NCBI GenBank assembly: GCA_035308965.1
Contig: DATGFN010000011.1
Location: 124,001-188,000, forward strand
Reading direction: 5' to 3'
DNA: 64,000 nt
DNA from: DASYXZ01 sp035308965
GTDB taxonomy: Bacteria; Acidobacteriota; Terriglobia; UBA7540
The stretch's first letter is position 1. Each line of letters begins with the position of its first letter. This document shows positions 50,850-59,603 of the stretch, piece by piece. Made by a program: the position numbers and the translations under genes. The notes below the pieces were generated by a model. That model saw only the letters and a list, made by a program, of their open reading frames with translations, did no database searches and was not told where the DNA came from.

Positions 50850-51041
50850 TTACTCCAGGTATCCGAGACCCTTCAGTTTCTTGACAATTTCCTCGTCCGA
50901 TTCCGCGTCTTCCAGCTTGGCCAGCTCCCGCTCCAAAACGTGCTCAACGAATTCTTCCGGAGAGGAATAGCCGGCCGCCGCGCTGCACTGTTTGACGCGT
51001 TGCCAGGTTTTCTTTTTGAGTTTTACGGTTGGATTGAACAT
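50850..51041 (-). CDS. Small ribbon-helix-helix-like protein
   Basis: The 63-residue protein begins with a strand (NPTVKLKKKTWQRVKQCSAAAG), then Y-S-S-P-E-E-F-V-E-H-V-L-E-R-E-L, which matches a CopG/ribbon-helix-helix pattern, and an acidic tail. It lies in the operon between the 698-residue phosphatase-family gene and the membrane-protein gene, which is 11 bp downstream. It could regulate the operon or bind a partner protein. Confidence 0.65.
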   Translation of the reverse strand: MFNPTVKLKKKTWQRVKQCSAAAGYSSPEEFVEHVLERELAKLEDAESDEEIVKKLKGLGYLE

Positions 51042-51160
51042 GAGTTCCTATCTAATGTAATCGCGCTTACATAAGGTTACGACCCCCTCACCCCCGGCCC
51101 CTCTCGCGCACGGGGGTGAGGGGAGAAAAATATTCTATGCTCTTTTGTCCACCACTATCT

Positions 51161-53257
51161 TCACACAAATTTGAAAATGGGACGGCCTTCCATCCACGCC
51201 GGCCGTTCCACGCCGAACAGTTCAAGGGCCGTTGGCGCCATGTCTTCAATGCCCGGGTCTTTGGCCTCGATCTTCCGGTTGGAGAAGAGAACTCCCGGAA
51301 CCAGCACCGGGTCAACCGAATGGTCGCCACTCCATGCTTTGCGGTTATCCTCGAAAACCTTTGCGGTGACTTTGCCGACGGCGGCATCCCATGACGTGCG
51401 GTAGCCATCGCTGTATCCAATAATCAGATCCGGGGCTTCGGCGAGATACGGCCCGCGGTACAGAGCACTGCTGGCGTAGACGTGTCCGATCCCCGTGGCG
51501 TTCTTCTCCTCGTCCTTGAGATTCGAAAGCTTTTGGATCAACTCCTGCTTAAGCGCCTCAGCTTCCGCTCCAGATTTCACTGTCCCCTGCGCTTCCCGGC
51601 CTTTTACATTCAGGTAGAGCCCGCCAAGCCCCAGCGTGTAGGCGCGCGTCCCACTCCAATCCACGCCTTTGAAGTAGCGGCCGCTCTCCGTCGCGCCATG
51701 TTCGAGTTTCAAGTAACCATTGTCGCGCAGCCACGCATTCAGGTTGATCCCGCGGTTGAAGGAAGTGAATCCATGATCGGAGAGCACGAAAACAACCGTG
51801 TCAGGATCGGCGTGTTCGAGCGCCACTCCCACCAACTTGTCCACGCGTTGATAGAGGTCCTCAATGGTGCGGGCATAGGGACTTTTGCCATCGGCATGGC
51901 CGCTAAGGTAGCGGTAAAACATGTGCTGCACGCGGTCGCTGGTATCAAAGACGCAGGCCACGACTCCGCGGCGCGTCTTTTCCAGAGCGTTGCGGAACAT
52001 GGCCTCGCGTTCATCCATTAGCTTATAGGTTTGGTCGAGAAACTCGCCTTCATTGATTACGCCCTCGTTCAGCGCCCAGGTGTCCTCGGCCATGCCAAGG
52101 GTGGAATAGCTGCCGAGCAATTTGGCGAGATAGGCGGCGTAATACGATGGATGGCTGATGGGCAACGCCGGACATTCCGGGTCAATTTGTAGGGGTGAAA
52201 CGTAAAGCGAGAAATGAGGCTCGGTCTCAGTCACCATAAACCGCGCGATCCCGTTGACCTTGATGCCTAGAGCCGCTTTGAATTTCAACTTCACCCACGG
52301 GGTATAACTGCCAGCCTTCAGTGGGTACACGGCATCCTGAATCTCGAGTACGGAATTGTTTCCCTGGATTCGAATGCGAAACGGGATGGCCAGAGGCGCG
52401 GCGTTTTCGTGCAGAATATCTTCCGGGCCTTCGAGCGAACCTTCAAACCCATCCGCCGTGCGTTTTAACGGATAGCGGCTGCCATTTTCAAACGTGGCTT
52501 CCCCCACGCGTGTGGTGAAGTGTGAAAAGCTGCCCTGCGTGCCGCGCAAGTCGGGAGTGGACATGGCGGACAGCAATCTACCGTTGAATTTATCAGGAGG
52601 GAAGGTGATGGGCACACGGATGATGGTGGATCCGATCTGCTGTTTCCCTAGGATGGTCCAGAAGGGAACGCTCTTGCGCCTCAACTCCACGTGCGATCCG
52701 GAAAGCGGAATTCGCAGGCGCCCAAGCTTCAAAACGCGGCCAGGAGGGTACACTTTTGCGGCGGCCAATTCCGGAACATAACTCTTCATATTCCGATTCA
52801 GGAAATCGAAGATGTTGTGTTTGGCAGGATTCACTCCCGTAGCGAAAGTGGACCAAGCCACAGGGGAAAGCGCCGGAAATGTGGTCCGAAGCCGCGAGTA
52901 CGAACCTTGCTCCTTCAGCCGCGAAAGGTTCGGCAGCTTGCCTTCACCCATGAACTTTTCCGTCAGCTTCGGATCCAGGCCGTCCAATCCGAGAAAGATC
53001 ACTTTCTTCACGCGCGCCTTGCGAAATCCTCCCCGGCGCCGCACCAGCCGCCAGGCCATCCGCAAGGGCCATAAGAAAAGGGAAAAGATACTAAGGATGA
53101 ACCCGGTCAGCAGACTGAGGAGGGAACCGAGAAATGCGAATCCGGCGCCAGGGCCCACGTAACCGAGCAAGACGCCATTCGAGTGTCCGTGATGGGTGAG
53201 CTGGTATGCGACGCAAGCCAAAAAAAACGCGCCGCCCACCAGGTCCTTCCGCTTCAT
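51161..53257 (-). CDS. Membrane-anchored alkaline-phosphatase-superfamily protein
   Basis: The 698-residue protein has two N-terminal membrane segments (~8-22 and ~40-62), a basic cluster, then the catalytic domain. Metal ligands lie in V-I-F-L-G-L-D-G-L-D-P and V-L-S-D-H-G-F, and the nucleophile serine or threonine in S-P-V-A-W-S-T-F-A-T-G. It resembles type I phosphodiesterase/nucleotide pyrophosphatase enzymes and the 687-residue lipoprotein of the same operon. It starts within the last 4 bp of the upstream sulfatase-like gene. A large insert at residues ~200-360 is shared with that paralogue. Substrate unknown. Confidence 0.83.
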   Translation of the reverse strand: MKRKDLVGGAFFLACVAYQLTHHGHSNGVLLGYVGPGAGFAFLGSLLSLLTGFILSIFSLFLWPLRMAWRLVRRRGGFRKARVKKVIFLGLDGLDPKLTEKFMGEGKLPNLSRLKEQGSYSRLRTTFPALSPVAWSTFATGVNPAKHNIFDFLNRNMKSYVPELAAAKVYPPGRVLKLGRLRIPLSGSHVELRRKSVPFWTILGKQQIGSTIIRVPITFPPDKFNGRLLSAMSTPDLRGTQGSFSHFTTRVGEATFENGSRYPLKRTADGFEGSLEGPEDILHENAAPLAIPFRIRIQGNNSVLEIQDAVYPLKAGSYTPWVKLKFKAALGIKVNGIARFMVTETEPHFSLYVSPLQIDPECPALPISHPSYYAAYLAKLLGSYSTLGMAEDTWALNEGVINEGEFLDQTYKLMDEREAMFRNALEKTRRGVVACVFDTSDRVQHMFYRYLSGHADGKSPYARTIEDLYQRVDKLVGVALEHADPDTVVFVLSDHGFTSFNRGINLNAWLRDNGYLKLEHGATESGRYFKGVDWSGTRAYTLGLGGLYLNVKGREAQGTVKSGAEAEALKQELIQKLSNLKDEEKNATGIGHVYASSALYRGPYLAEAPDLIIGYSDGYRTSWDAAVGKVTAKVFEDNRKAWSGDHSVDPVLVPGVLFSNRKIEAKDPGIEDMAPTALELFGVERPAWMEGRPIFKFV

Positions 53258-54153
53258 CGCAGCTTCCCCTCGACGAACGGAACTTCCCAGACCTTTTCAT
53301 GCTGGATGGGCCCGTGCCCGAAGTAACCGTCTTCCCCGAATAATTCCCCGTGGTCGGCACAAATCGTGATGTAAGTATTCTTGGGAACGGTATCGAAAAG
53401 TTCTTCCACCACGCCGTCGAGGTATTTGACGGCCGTGATCTGACGCTGGCGGAGCTCCTCGAGTTTGCGTTTGTCAAAGAACTTATCTTTGCGCGCGCGC
53501 AGCTTGCCGCCCACTACTTCATCATCCAGGTGCTTGAAGACGCCGTGCACACCGCTAATGCGCGGCCACTGGTCCGGGGGCTCGTCCGGCAAAGCATATG
53601 GATAGTGTGTCTCGCCCACATTCAACAAAAAGAAATTCGGTTTTTCTTCGGAGAATTTCATCTCTCGAACCATGGCCCGCATGTCATTGTGTTTTTCCAT
53701 CAATTTAAAAGTGTCGAACCCAGTGTTGAGGATCGTCTTCGGGTTCAGCACCGGCAAGGAAACCATGGCGTTGGTTCGATAGCCCAGCGTGTCGTGCAGA
53801 AAAATCGGAAGGAATAATTTCGGAACCAGCGACCTGAATTCGATGTTCTTGCAGCCCAGGCGCTCATTGAATTTCAGGATATCCTTTTTGTAATACTCCG
53901 AAGCATAAACGTGCCGGGGGCTGGTATGCGGCATCAGGCCTATCAACATGTTGTAATGCGAAGGCGAAGTCCAGGAGGCGTATGACCACCGTTTTTCGAT
54001 CTTACCCAGCTTCTTGATCGTGCGCGGCCGGGCTTGCATCAGGCAGTCGTAGCGGCAACTATCGAATACCACCAGAACGTAGTTATTTCGCGCAGCCTTT
54101 GAAGACGTTTTCATCAGAGGACCTTGGGCTTCCCGTCGGCGATGTCCATTCAC
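53254..54153 (-). CDS. Sulfatase/alkaline-phosphatase-like protein, short
   Basis: The 299-residue cytoplasmic-looking protein has V-V-F-D-S-C-R-Y-D-C near the N-terminus (metal Asp and a Cys at the sulfatase nucleophile region). Later come W-T-S-P-S-H-Y-N-M-L-I-G, N-V-G-E-T-H-Y-P-Y and A-D-H-G-E-L-F-G-E-D-G-Y-F-G-H-G metal ligands. It is shorter than typical sulfatases (~450 aa), lacking the C-terminal subdomain. Met 14 (M-K-T-S-S-K-A-A-R) may be the real start. It overlaps its neighbours by 4 bp on both sides. Confidence 0.8.
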   Translation of the reverse strand: MNGHRRREAQGPLMKTSSKAARNNYVLVVFDSCRYDCLMQARPRTIKKLGKIEKRWSYASWTSPSHYNMLIGLMPHTSPRHVYASEYYKKDILKFNERLGCKNIEFRSLVPKLFLPIFLHDTLGYRTNAMVSLPVLNPKTILNTGFDTFKLMEKHNDMRAMVREMKFSEEKPNFFLLNVGETHYPYALPDEPPDQWPRISGVHGVFKHLDDEVVGGKLRARKDKFFDKRKLEELRQRQITAVKYLDGVVEELFDTVPKNTYITICADHGELFGEDGYFGHGPIQHEKVWEVPFVEGKLR

Positions 54154-56213
54154 TTTCCCTGCCGGGTTAGCTGAGTGGTTCGAAACACCGATTGTCCCAC
54201 CATCTCCTTGGGCGTGGCAATTCCGAATTCAGACAGGATGGTGGGTGCGATGTCGGTGAGGGCCGGTGACGGCAGCCCGATTCGCTTGTTGCTGAGCAAC
54301 ACACCCGGAACCAGCGTGTAGTCGATGCAATGGTCCCCGCTCCAGGGCTCGATGTTGGGTGAAATAATGTCGGAGGTAAATTGCCCCAGCACAGTTTCCC
54401 ATCCCGCTCGATAAGTGCGGTTGTAGCCTACCAACATATCCGGAGCGCTGGCAACGTAGGCGCCAGAGTAGACGTCCTCCGCCTTGTCAATTCGCGTGAC
54501 GGGCGCGAGGCCCGTCGCCGGATCCCGAACGGCCAGGAGTTTGCCGCGGATTTCGTTGATCAGCGCTTCGGCGGTCGCACCAGGCGCCACCGCGCCATAG
54601 CGTTCGCGGCCGCTCAGATTCAAATAAAGACCGTTTAGGCCCAGGCCGTAGGCGCGTGTGCGCGTCCAGTCTACGTCGCTGAAGAGATCGCCGGGTTTGT
54701 TTCCGCGATTTGCGTCGGGCTTGAGCACGATGTAACCGTTTTGCAGCAGCCAAGTGTCGAGATTGAACGAGCGCTCGAAGGGAGCGAAGCCGTGATCGGA
54801 CAAAACGATGAGCGTCGTGTTTCCATCCAGCTTGGCCAGAGCCTTGCCCAACATTTGGTCCATCTGTGCGTACATGTCTTCCAGCACGCCACCGTATTTC
54901 GCGGCCACGTCGGGATCATACGCCGGGTGAACCGGATCGAACGCGCGCCACATCATGTGGCCGTTCAAATCGAGGCTGGAGAAATATACAAAGAGAAGGC
55001 CGTCATGGAATCGAGCCAGCTCCAGATCGAAAAACTTCATTTGCTCGGATAGCACGATGCGCGCTTGTTCCAGGTATTCGCCGTCGTCGAGGACGTGGGC
55101 GGAGAGCGCCTTGGTGTCCTCGGCGATTCCCTGCGTGTAATAGAAGCCCACTTGCTTCCAAAGATCGATGGCGTAGTTTGGAGGTGTTGAAAGCGGCAGA
55201 GGCGGCTGGGAAGGATCGATGTTAATTGGCGAGACGTAAAGCTTGAAGTAAGGATTGACCTGCTTCAGATAAATCCTGCAAATGCCTGTGGAGCTTTGCA
55301 GCAACGGAACCAACGGAAATTTCACCTGGACCCAGTCACTCCATTCTCCTACGTGAAGGATGATCTCCTGATCTCCGATCGAGATTTTCGCCACCGGCTG
55401 GTTGGGATCGATCCAAACCGTAAAGTCGACGGAGGCCAGCGGGGCGCCCTTCTTGAAAGTGTTGGGAGGGCCGAACAATTTGGCGGAAATCCGATTATCC
55501 TGCGGCTCGACTTCGTAGACGCGCCCGCCGCTTCGATCGCCGGGCTCTTCCAGCGGGTCGCTGGTATAGAAGGAAAATACTCCATAGGTGCCTTCCATGT
55601 CGGGCGTCCCCATGCCGGCTAGGGTTCGCTCCCTCGATTCGACTGGAGGGAAATTCACCGGCATGTGAACCACCGTGGCCGGGACGTTATGTTCATCAAG
55701 GATTTGCCAGAAGGCTTTGCCATGCCTTAGCAGCGTGGCTTTGCCGGAAGAGAGAGGCAGAGACCAATTTCCCAGATTAAGCACATGGCGGGGAGCTTCC
55801 ACGCTGGCAATGGAAAAACGCGGCTGCATGGTATCGGGGTCACGATGGATGAAATCAAAAATCCCATGCCCGCCGGGATTCATTCCGGTGATGACGTTCG
55901 ACCATGCCACCGGGCTCTGGGGCGGGATGCTGGTGCCCAACTCGTGAAAGCTGCCCTCGCGCTCCAATCGCTGGAAGTTCGGCATGCGCCCATCCTGTAC
56001 GTACCGATGCAGGAGCTGAGGGTCCATGCCATCGATGCCCAGGACAATGACCTTATGGTTTTGCGACCCATTCATCGGGTGGGAACAACCGGAAAGAAAA
56101 GCCGCTGCGACAAGCAGCAACAAAGCTATGAGCCAAAAGTTCGCCACTCGCGCTTTCATTGCGCGACTCAAAGGGAGCCTTCCATACACCGTTGCTGGAG
56201 TGTTCTCATTCAA
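54150..56213 (-). CDS. Alkaline-phosphatase-superfamily lipoprotein
   Basis: The 687-residue protein has a lipoprotein signal (L-L-L-V-A-A-A-F-L-S-G-C, Cys near residue 43). The catalytic domain has V-I-V-L-G-I-D-G-M-D-P and Q-S-P-V-A-W-S-N-V-I-T-G at the nucleophile, and V-L-S-D-H-G-F. It parallels the 698-residue protein across its length, so the two are paralogues with different anchors: lipid here, helices there. It is first in the minus-strand operon and divergent from the TPR gene, with 97 bp between. Confidence 0.84.
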   Translation of the reverse strand: MNENTPATVYGRLPLSRAMKARVANFWLIALLLLVAAAFLSGCSHPMNGSQNHKVIVLGIDGMDPQLLHRYVQDGRMPNFQRLEREGSFHELGTSIPPQSPVAWSNVITGMNPGGHGIFDFIHRDPDTMQPRFSIASVEAPRHVLNLGNWSLPLSSGKATLLRHGKAFWQILDEHNVPATVVHMPVNFPPVESRERTLAGMGTPDMEGTYGVFSFYTSDPLEEPGDRSGGRVYEVEPQDNRISAKLFGPPNTFKKGAPLASVDFTVWIDPNQPVAKISIGDQEIILHVGEWSDWVQVKFPLVPLLQSSTGICRIYLKQVNPYFKLYVSPINIDPSQPPLPLSTPPNYAIDLWKQVGFYYTQGIAEDTKALSAHVLDDGEYLEQARIVLSEQMKFFDLELARFHDGLLFVYFSSLDLNGHMMWRAFDPVHPAYDPDVAAKYGGVLEDMYAQMDQMLGKALAKLDGNTTLIVLSDHGFAPFERSFNLDTWLLQNGYIVLKPDANRGNKPGDLFSDVDWTRTRAYGLGLNGLYLNLSGRERYGAVAPGATAEALINEIRGKLLAVRDPATGLAPVTRIDKAEDVYSGAYVASAPDMLVGYNRTYRAGWETVLGQFTSDIISPNIEPWSGDHCIDYTLVPGVLLSNKRIGLPSPALTDIAPTILSEFGIATPKEMVGQSVFRTTQLTRQGK

Positions 56214-56310
56214 TTACTTTAACCATAGCAAAGCGGCAGATTGTCTGCAAATCGGACCGCTTAGGCGCCCGTGTTTGACTTCGCCTTTGCGCGCCGGGTA
56301 ACATCGATTC

Positions 56311-57264
56311 GTGAAGCGATTTCCAGGCATCCGGTTTGTTTACGCGGCTCTCTTGCTGCCGCTCACGTACGGACCGGCCCGCGTTTGCAATGCGTCTATT
56401 CTTCAAGACGACTCGGCTGCAGAAGCATCTATTGCGTCCAAGCTCCAAGCCCGCCAACTGGACGCGGCGCTGGACGAGGCGCGGCGGGCGGTCAGCCGTT
56501 CGCCGAATTCCCCCGTACTCAACCAATTGCTGGGCGTCGCGCTTTTCAAAAAAGGGATGAATGAGGAAGCTCGCTCAGCCTTCCGCCGAGCCATCCAACT
56601 TGATCCAAGCGTCCCGCAAAATTACTACAACCTGGCCTTGGTCGATTTGAGTGAAAGCAAGGATGCCGACGCCGTTCCCAATCTCCAGACTTTCATGCGG
56701 CTTGATCCGAAAAATGCAGAAGGACACCTGCTGCTCGGGAGGGCGCTCCACAATCTGAACCAGACCGAACCCGCGATTCAGGAGTTCAAGAAGGCTTTGG
56801 CCCTCGCGCCCAACATCCCGCTGGCGCATTACCACCTCGGCTACGCCTACCAAAGCCAGGGAGACTTGAAGGAGGCGCTGGAGGAATTCAAAAAGGAAAT
56901 AACGGCCAACCCAAAGTTTTATGACGCTTACTGGCTGGCGGGCAATATTGAACTCGGAATGAGAAACCTGGAGAATGCGAAGACATTGTTCCAGCAAGCG
57001 ATTCGGGTAAAGCCACAGGGCTATCAGGCACATTATGGGTTGGGCAGTGTTTTGCTTGCCCAAAAGCAATGGGCAGCGGCCGAGGTTGAATTAAAGACTG
57101 CGCTCGAACTGAAGCCAGACGAGGTGGAGGCGCACTACGCGCTGGCCCGCGTATACCAGCAAATGGGGCGCAAGGAAAATGCTCGCACCGAGTTCGTTAT
57201 CTGCGCCAAGCTCAATGCCGAGCGCCAGAAGATGAAGCCCGGGATTGCCGCGCAGAACCCCTGA
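56311..57264 (+). CDS. Exported TPR-repeat protein
   Basis: The 317-residue protein starts from GTG and has a signal-like hydrophobic segment (FVYAALLLPLTYGPARV). Six to seven TPR units follow, with the pattern N-Y-Y-N-L-A-L, A-H-Y-H-L-G-Y-A-Y and A-H-Y-G-L-G-S-V-L spaced at 34 residues. TPR arrays hold partner proteins. It precedes the CRTAC1 gene by 20 bp, a common pairing in Acidobacteriota, and is likely co-transcribed with it. Confidence 0.85.
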   Translation: MKRFPGIRFVYAALLLPLTYGPARVCNASILQDDSAAEASIASKLQARQLDAALDEARRAVSRSPNSPVLNQLLGVALFKKGMNEEARSAFRRAIQLDPSVPQNYYNLALVDLSESKDADAVPNLQTFMRLDPKNAEGHLLLGRALHNLNQTEPAIQEFKKALALAPNIPLAHYHLGYAYQSQGDLKEALEEFKKEITANPKFYDAYWLAGNIELGMRNLENAKTLFQQAIRVKPQGYQAHYGLGSVLLAQKQWAAAEVELKTALELKPDEVEAHYALARVYQQMGRKENARTEFVICAKLNAERQKMKPGIAAQNP

Positions 57265-57284
57265 GGTATGAAGCGGATCTTCCC

Positions 57285-59207
57285 ATGCGACAATTTGAAA
57301 AGATTCACATTTCGTTGGTCACGGGAGGAATTCTGCAACTAAAGTCACGCCGCCATAATGCCCGGACATGCTTGATTTGGTTATTGACTCTGGCTGCTGT
57401 GGCGGCGCTTTCTCTTGCCGCGCAGTTTTTGAGCCCTACAACGCCCTTGAGTGCGCAAGGCGGGCAGAGTCATTCCGGTTCATCGTCGGGCGCTGACCTT
57501 CGCCGTAAATCGGGTGCAACGGCGTCGCGGGGAGAGACGGGCAGTCTCGACCAGTTTGCCGAAGTCTCGAAGCAATCCGGTATTCACTTCACGCTCACCA
57601 GCGGCGGCGCGGAAAAGCATTACATCATCGAGGCCAAGGGAGGAGGCGGCGTAGCCTGGCTCGATTACAACAACGACGGCTTCCCCGACCTTTTCCTTGT
57701 GAATGGTTCGACATTTGATAACTGGAAACGCGGCGACAGTCCGCGGTCCGCTCTCTACAAGAACAACGGCGATGGCACTTTTACCGACGTCAGCTCGCAT
57801 TCCGGCCTAGACCACGCCGGCTGGGGAATGGGCGTTTGCGTTGGGGATTACGACAACGACGGGTGGGACGATCTTTACGTAACTTATTATGGAGGGAACG
57901 TCCTCTACCACAACAACGGCGATGGCACGTTTTCCGATGTCACCGAAAAGGCCGGCGTGCGCGGGCACGGCTGGGGCATGGGTTGCGCCTTCGGGGATTA
58001 CGATAACGACGGCCGGTTGGACTTGTACGTCGCCAACTATCTGGACGTTGACATCAATCAGCTGGGCGAGCCGGGCAGCGCGCCCAATTGCACGTACCGC
58101 AGCATCGCCACTTTCTGCGGGCCGCGCGGATTGCCGGGAGGGCGCGACATTCTTTTCCACAACAACGGGGATGGGACGTTTGAGGATGTCACCGTGCGCG
58201 CGGGCATCGATCCGGATAGCTACAGCGGCCTGGGCGTGGTGATGGGCGATTTCGACCGCGACGGCCGCCTGGACATTTATGTCGCCAACGATTCCACGCC
58301 CAGCTCGCTTTACCACAACAACGGCGATGGGACATTTACCGACATCGCCGTGCCCTCGGGTGTAGCATACAGCGGCGAAGGACAAGAGCAGGCGGGGATG
58401 GGCGTTGATGCCGCCGACTATGACAATGATGGCTGGCCCGATTTGGTGAAGGGCAATTTTTCCGACGATACCAAGAATCTTTATCACAACAACCGGGACG
58501 GGACTTTCACCGACTTGACCTACCCGGCGGGATTGGGGGGCGTGGGCTGGCTCTATACCACCTTCGGCGCCAAATTTCTGGACTACGATAATGACGGATG
58601 GAAGGACATTTTCATTGTCAACGGGCAGGTCTTCCCACAAATTGACAAATACAAAACAGGAATTACCTATGCCGAGCGCAACTTGCTTTTCCACAATCGG
58701 GGCGGAGCTGCCGCGGGCCCAGCAAATGACATCAAGTTCGACGAAGTGGGCAAAATGTCCGGCCCAGGATTGGCCATCCAAAAAGTGAGCCGCGGCCTTG
58801 CCACCGCCGACTATGACAACGACGGCGATCTGGAAATGATAGTGACCAACATGAATGATTCGCCCGACTTGCTGCGGCATAAATACAAAAATAAAAATCA
58901 CTCCATTCTGGTGAAGACGGTGGGAGTGAAAAGTAATCGAGATGGGATCGGAACGGAGATCAAGATTATTTTCGGCAATAAGACCCAGTACGATTGGGTG
59001 CGGAGCGGATCGAGCTATCTTTCTTCCAGCGACTTGCGCGTTCACTTCGGGCTGGGGCAGGCTGCCGCCATCGAGCGCATGGAATTGCATTGGCCGAGCG
59101 GGCAGACGGACATCGTTTCCAACCCGCCAGTCGATAGCGTGATCACGGTCCAGGAAGGCAGGGGGCTAATCGAAAGTAAGCCATTTCGCAAGGCAAAAGT
59201 AAAATAA
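57285..59207 (+). CDS. CRTAC1-family FG-GAP/UnbV propeller protein, secreted
   Basis: The 640-residue protein has a hydrophobic signal segment (CLIWLLTLAAVAALSLAAQFL). Seven or more FG-GAP/VCBS repeats follow, each with Ca-binding D-Y-D-N-D-G-x-x-D-L and L-Y-H-N-N-G-D-G-T-F-T-D. It ends in the ASPIC/UnbV domain (G-I-G-T-E-I-K-I ... L-H-W-P-S-G-Q-T-D). These are surface or secreted calcium-dependent propellers of unclear function. Two repeats carry inserted Cys-containing loops. It follows the TPR gene closely. Confidence 0.9.
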   Translation: MRQFEKIHISLVTGGILQLKSRRHNARTCLIWLLTLAAVAALSLAAQFLSPTTPLSAQGGQSHSGSSSGADLRRKSGATASRGETGSLDQFAEVSKQSGIHFTLTSGGAEKHYIIEAKGGGGVAWLDYNNDGFPDLFLVNGSTFDNWKRGDSPRSALYKNNGDGTFTDVSSHSGLDHAGWGMGVCVGDYDNDGWDDLYVTYYGGNVLYHNNGDGTFSDVTEKAGVRGHGWGMGCAFGDYDNDGRLDLYVANYLDVDINQLGEPGSAPNCTYRSIATFCGPRGLPGGRDILFHNNGDGTFEDVTVRAGIDPDSYSGLGVVMGDFDRDGRLDIYVANDSTPSSLYHNNGDGTFTDIAVPSGVAYSGEGQEQAGMGVDAADYDNDGWPDLVKGNFSDDTKNLYHNNRDGTFTDLTYPAGLGGVGWLYTTFGAKFLDYDNDGWKDIFIVNGQVFPQIDKYKTGITYAERNLLFHNRGGAAAGPANDIKFDEVGKMSGPGLAIQKVSRGLATADYDNDGDLEMIVTNMNDSPDLLRHKYKNKNHSILVKTVGVKSNRDGIGTEIKIIFGNKTQYDWVRSGSSYLSSSDLRVHFGLGQAAAIERMELHWPSGQTDIVSNPPVDSVITVQEGRGLIESKPFRKAKVK

Positions 59208-59255
59208 TTGTAAATTAAGTTGTTGTAATTTTACTCGATCGAGAATGCGAAATAC

Positions 59256-59322
59256 AGGATTCCGTATATAGGATTCCGTATTTTTGTGGCTGGCAGTGAA
59301 TATCCAATTAGGATTCCATGTA
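59256..59322 (+). promoter_or_regulatory. Triple GGATTCC-type direct repeat upstream of sigma-54 promoter
   Basis: AGGATTCCGTAT occurs twice in succession from about 59257 to 59282 with a 14-bp period. A third related copy, AGGATTCCATGTAT, lies at about 59310. They are roughly 70-130 bp before the predicted start site, the usual place for an enhancer-binding activator. Coordinates are good to a base or two. Confidence 0.5.
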
Positions 59323-59360
59323 TTTTCAATAAGATAGACAGGTTCAATTAGATTTTTGAT

Positions 59361-59376
59361 TGGCACGTTTCTTGCT
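59361..59376 (+). promoter_or_regulatory. Sigma-54 promoter of the TonB receptor gene
   Basis: TTGGCACG-TTTC-TTGCTT matches the -24/-12 consensus TGGCACG-N4-TTGC with exact 12-bp GG-to-GC spacing. The start site would be near 59387, giving a ~217-nt 5' leader before ATG 59604. Nothing else was recognised in 59208-59603. Confidence 0.78.
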
Positions 59377-59603
59377 TGACATAACTTCGGCGGTCGGGTG
59401 TCCACCGTTTTCCAAAAGGGTGCGTCGCCCCTCAGGGCTGTTCTGAATTGACCTTCGTCATTAAAGGAATCTTAATTTGAAACTGCAAGTTTCCAAGACT
59501 TTTTCCTCGTTGGCAAATTCCGAGGCTTCGTCGGAGCCTTACTGTATTTTCAACACCGGAATCATTAATCCAAGTTCAATTTTACTCCATGAGGGGGTAG
59601 ACC

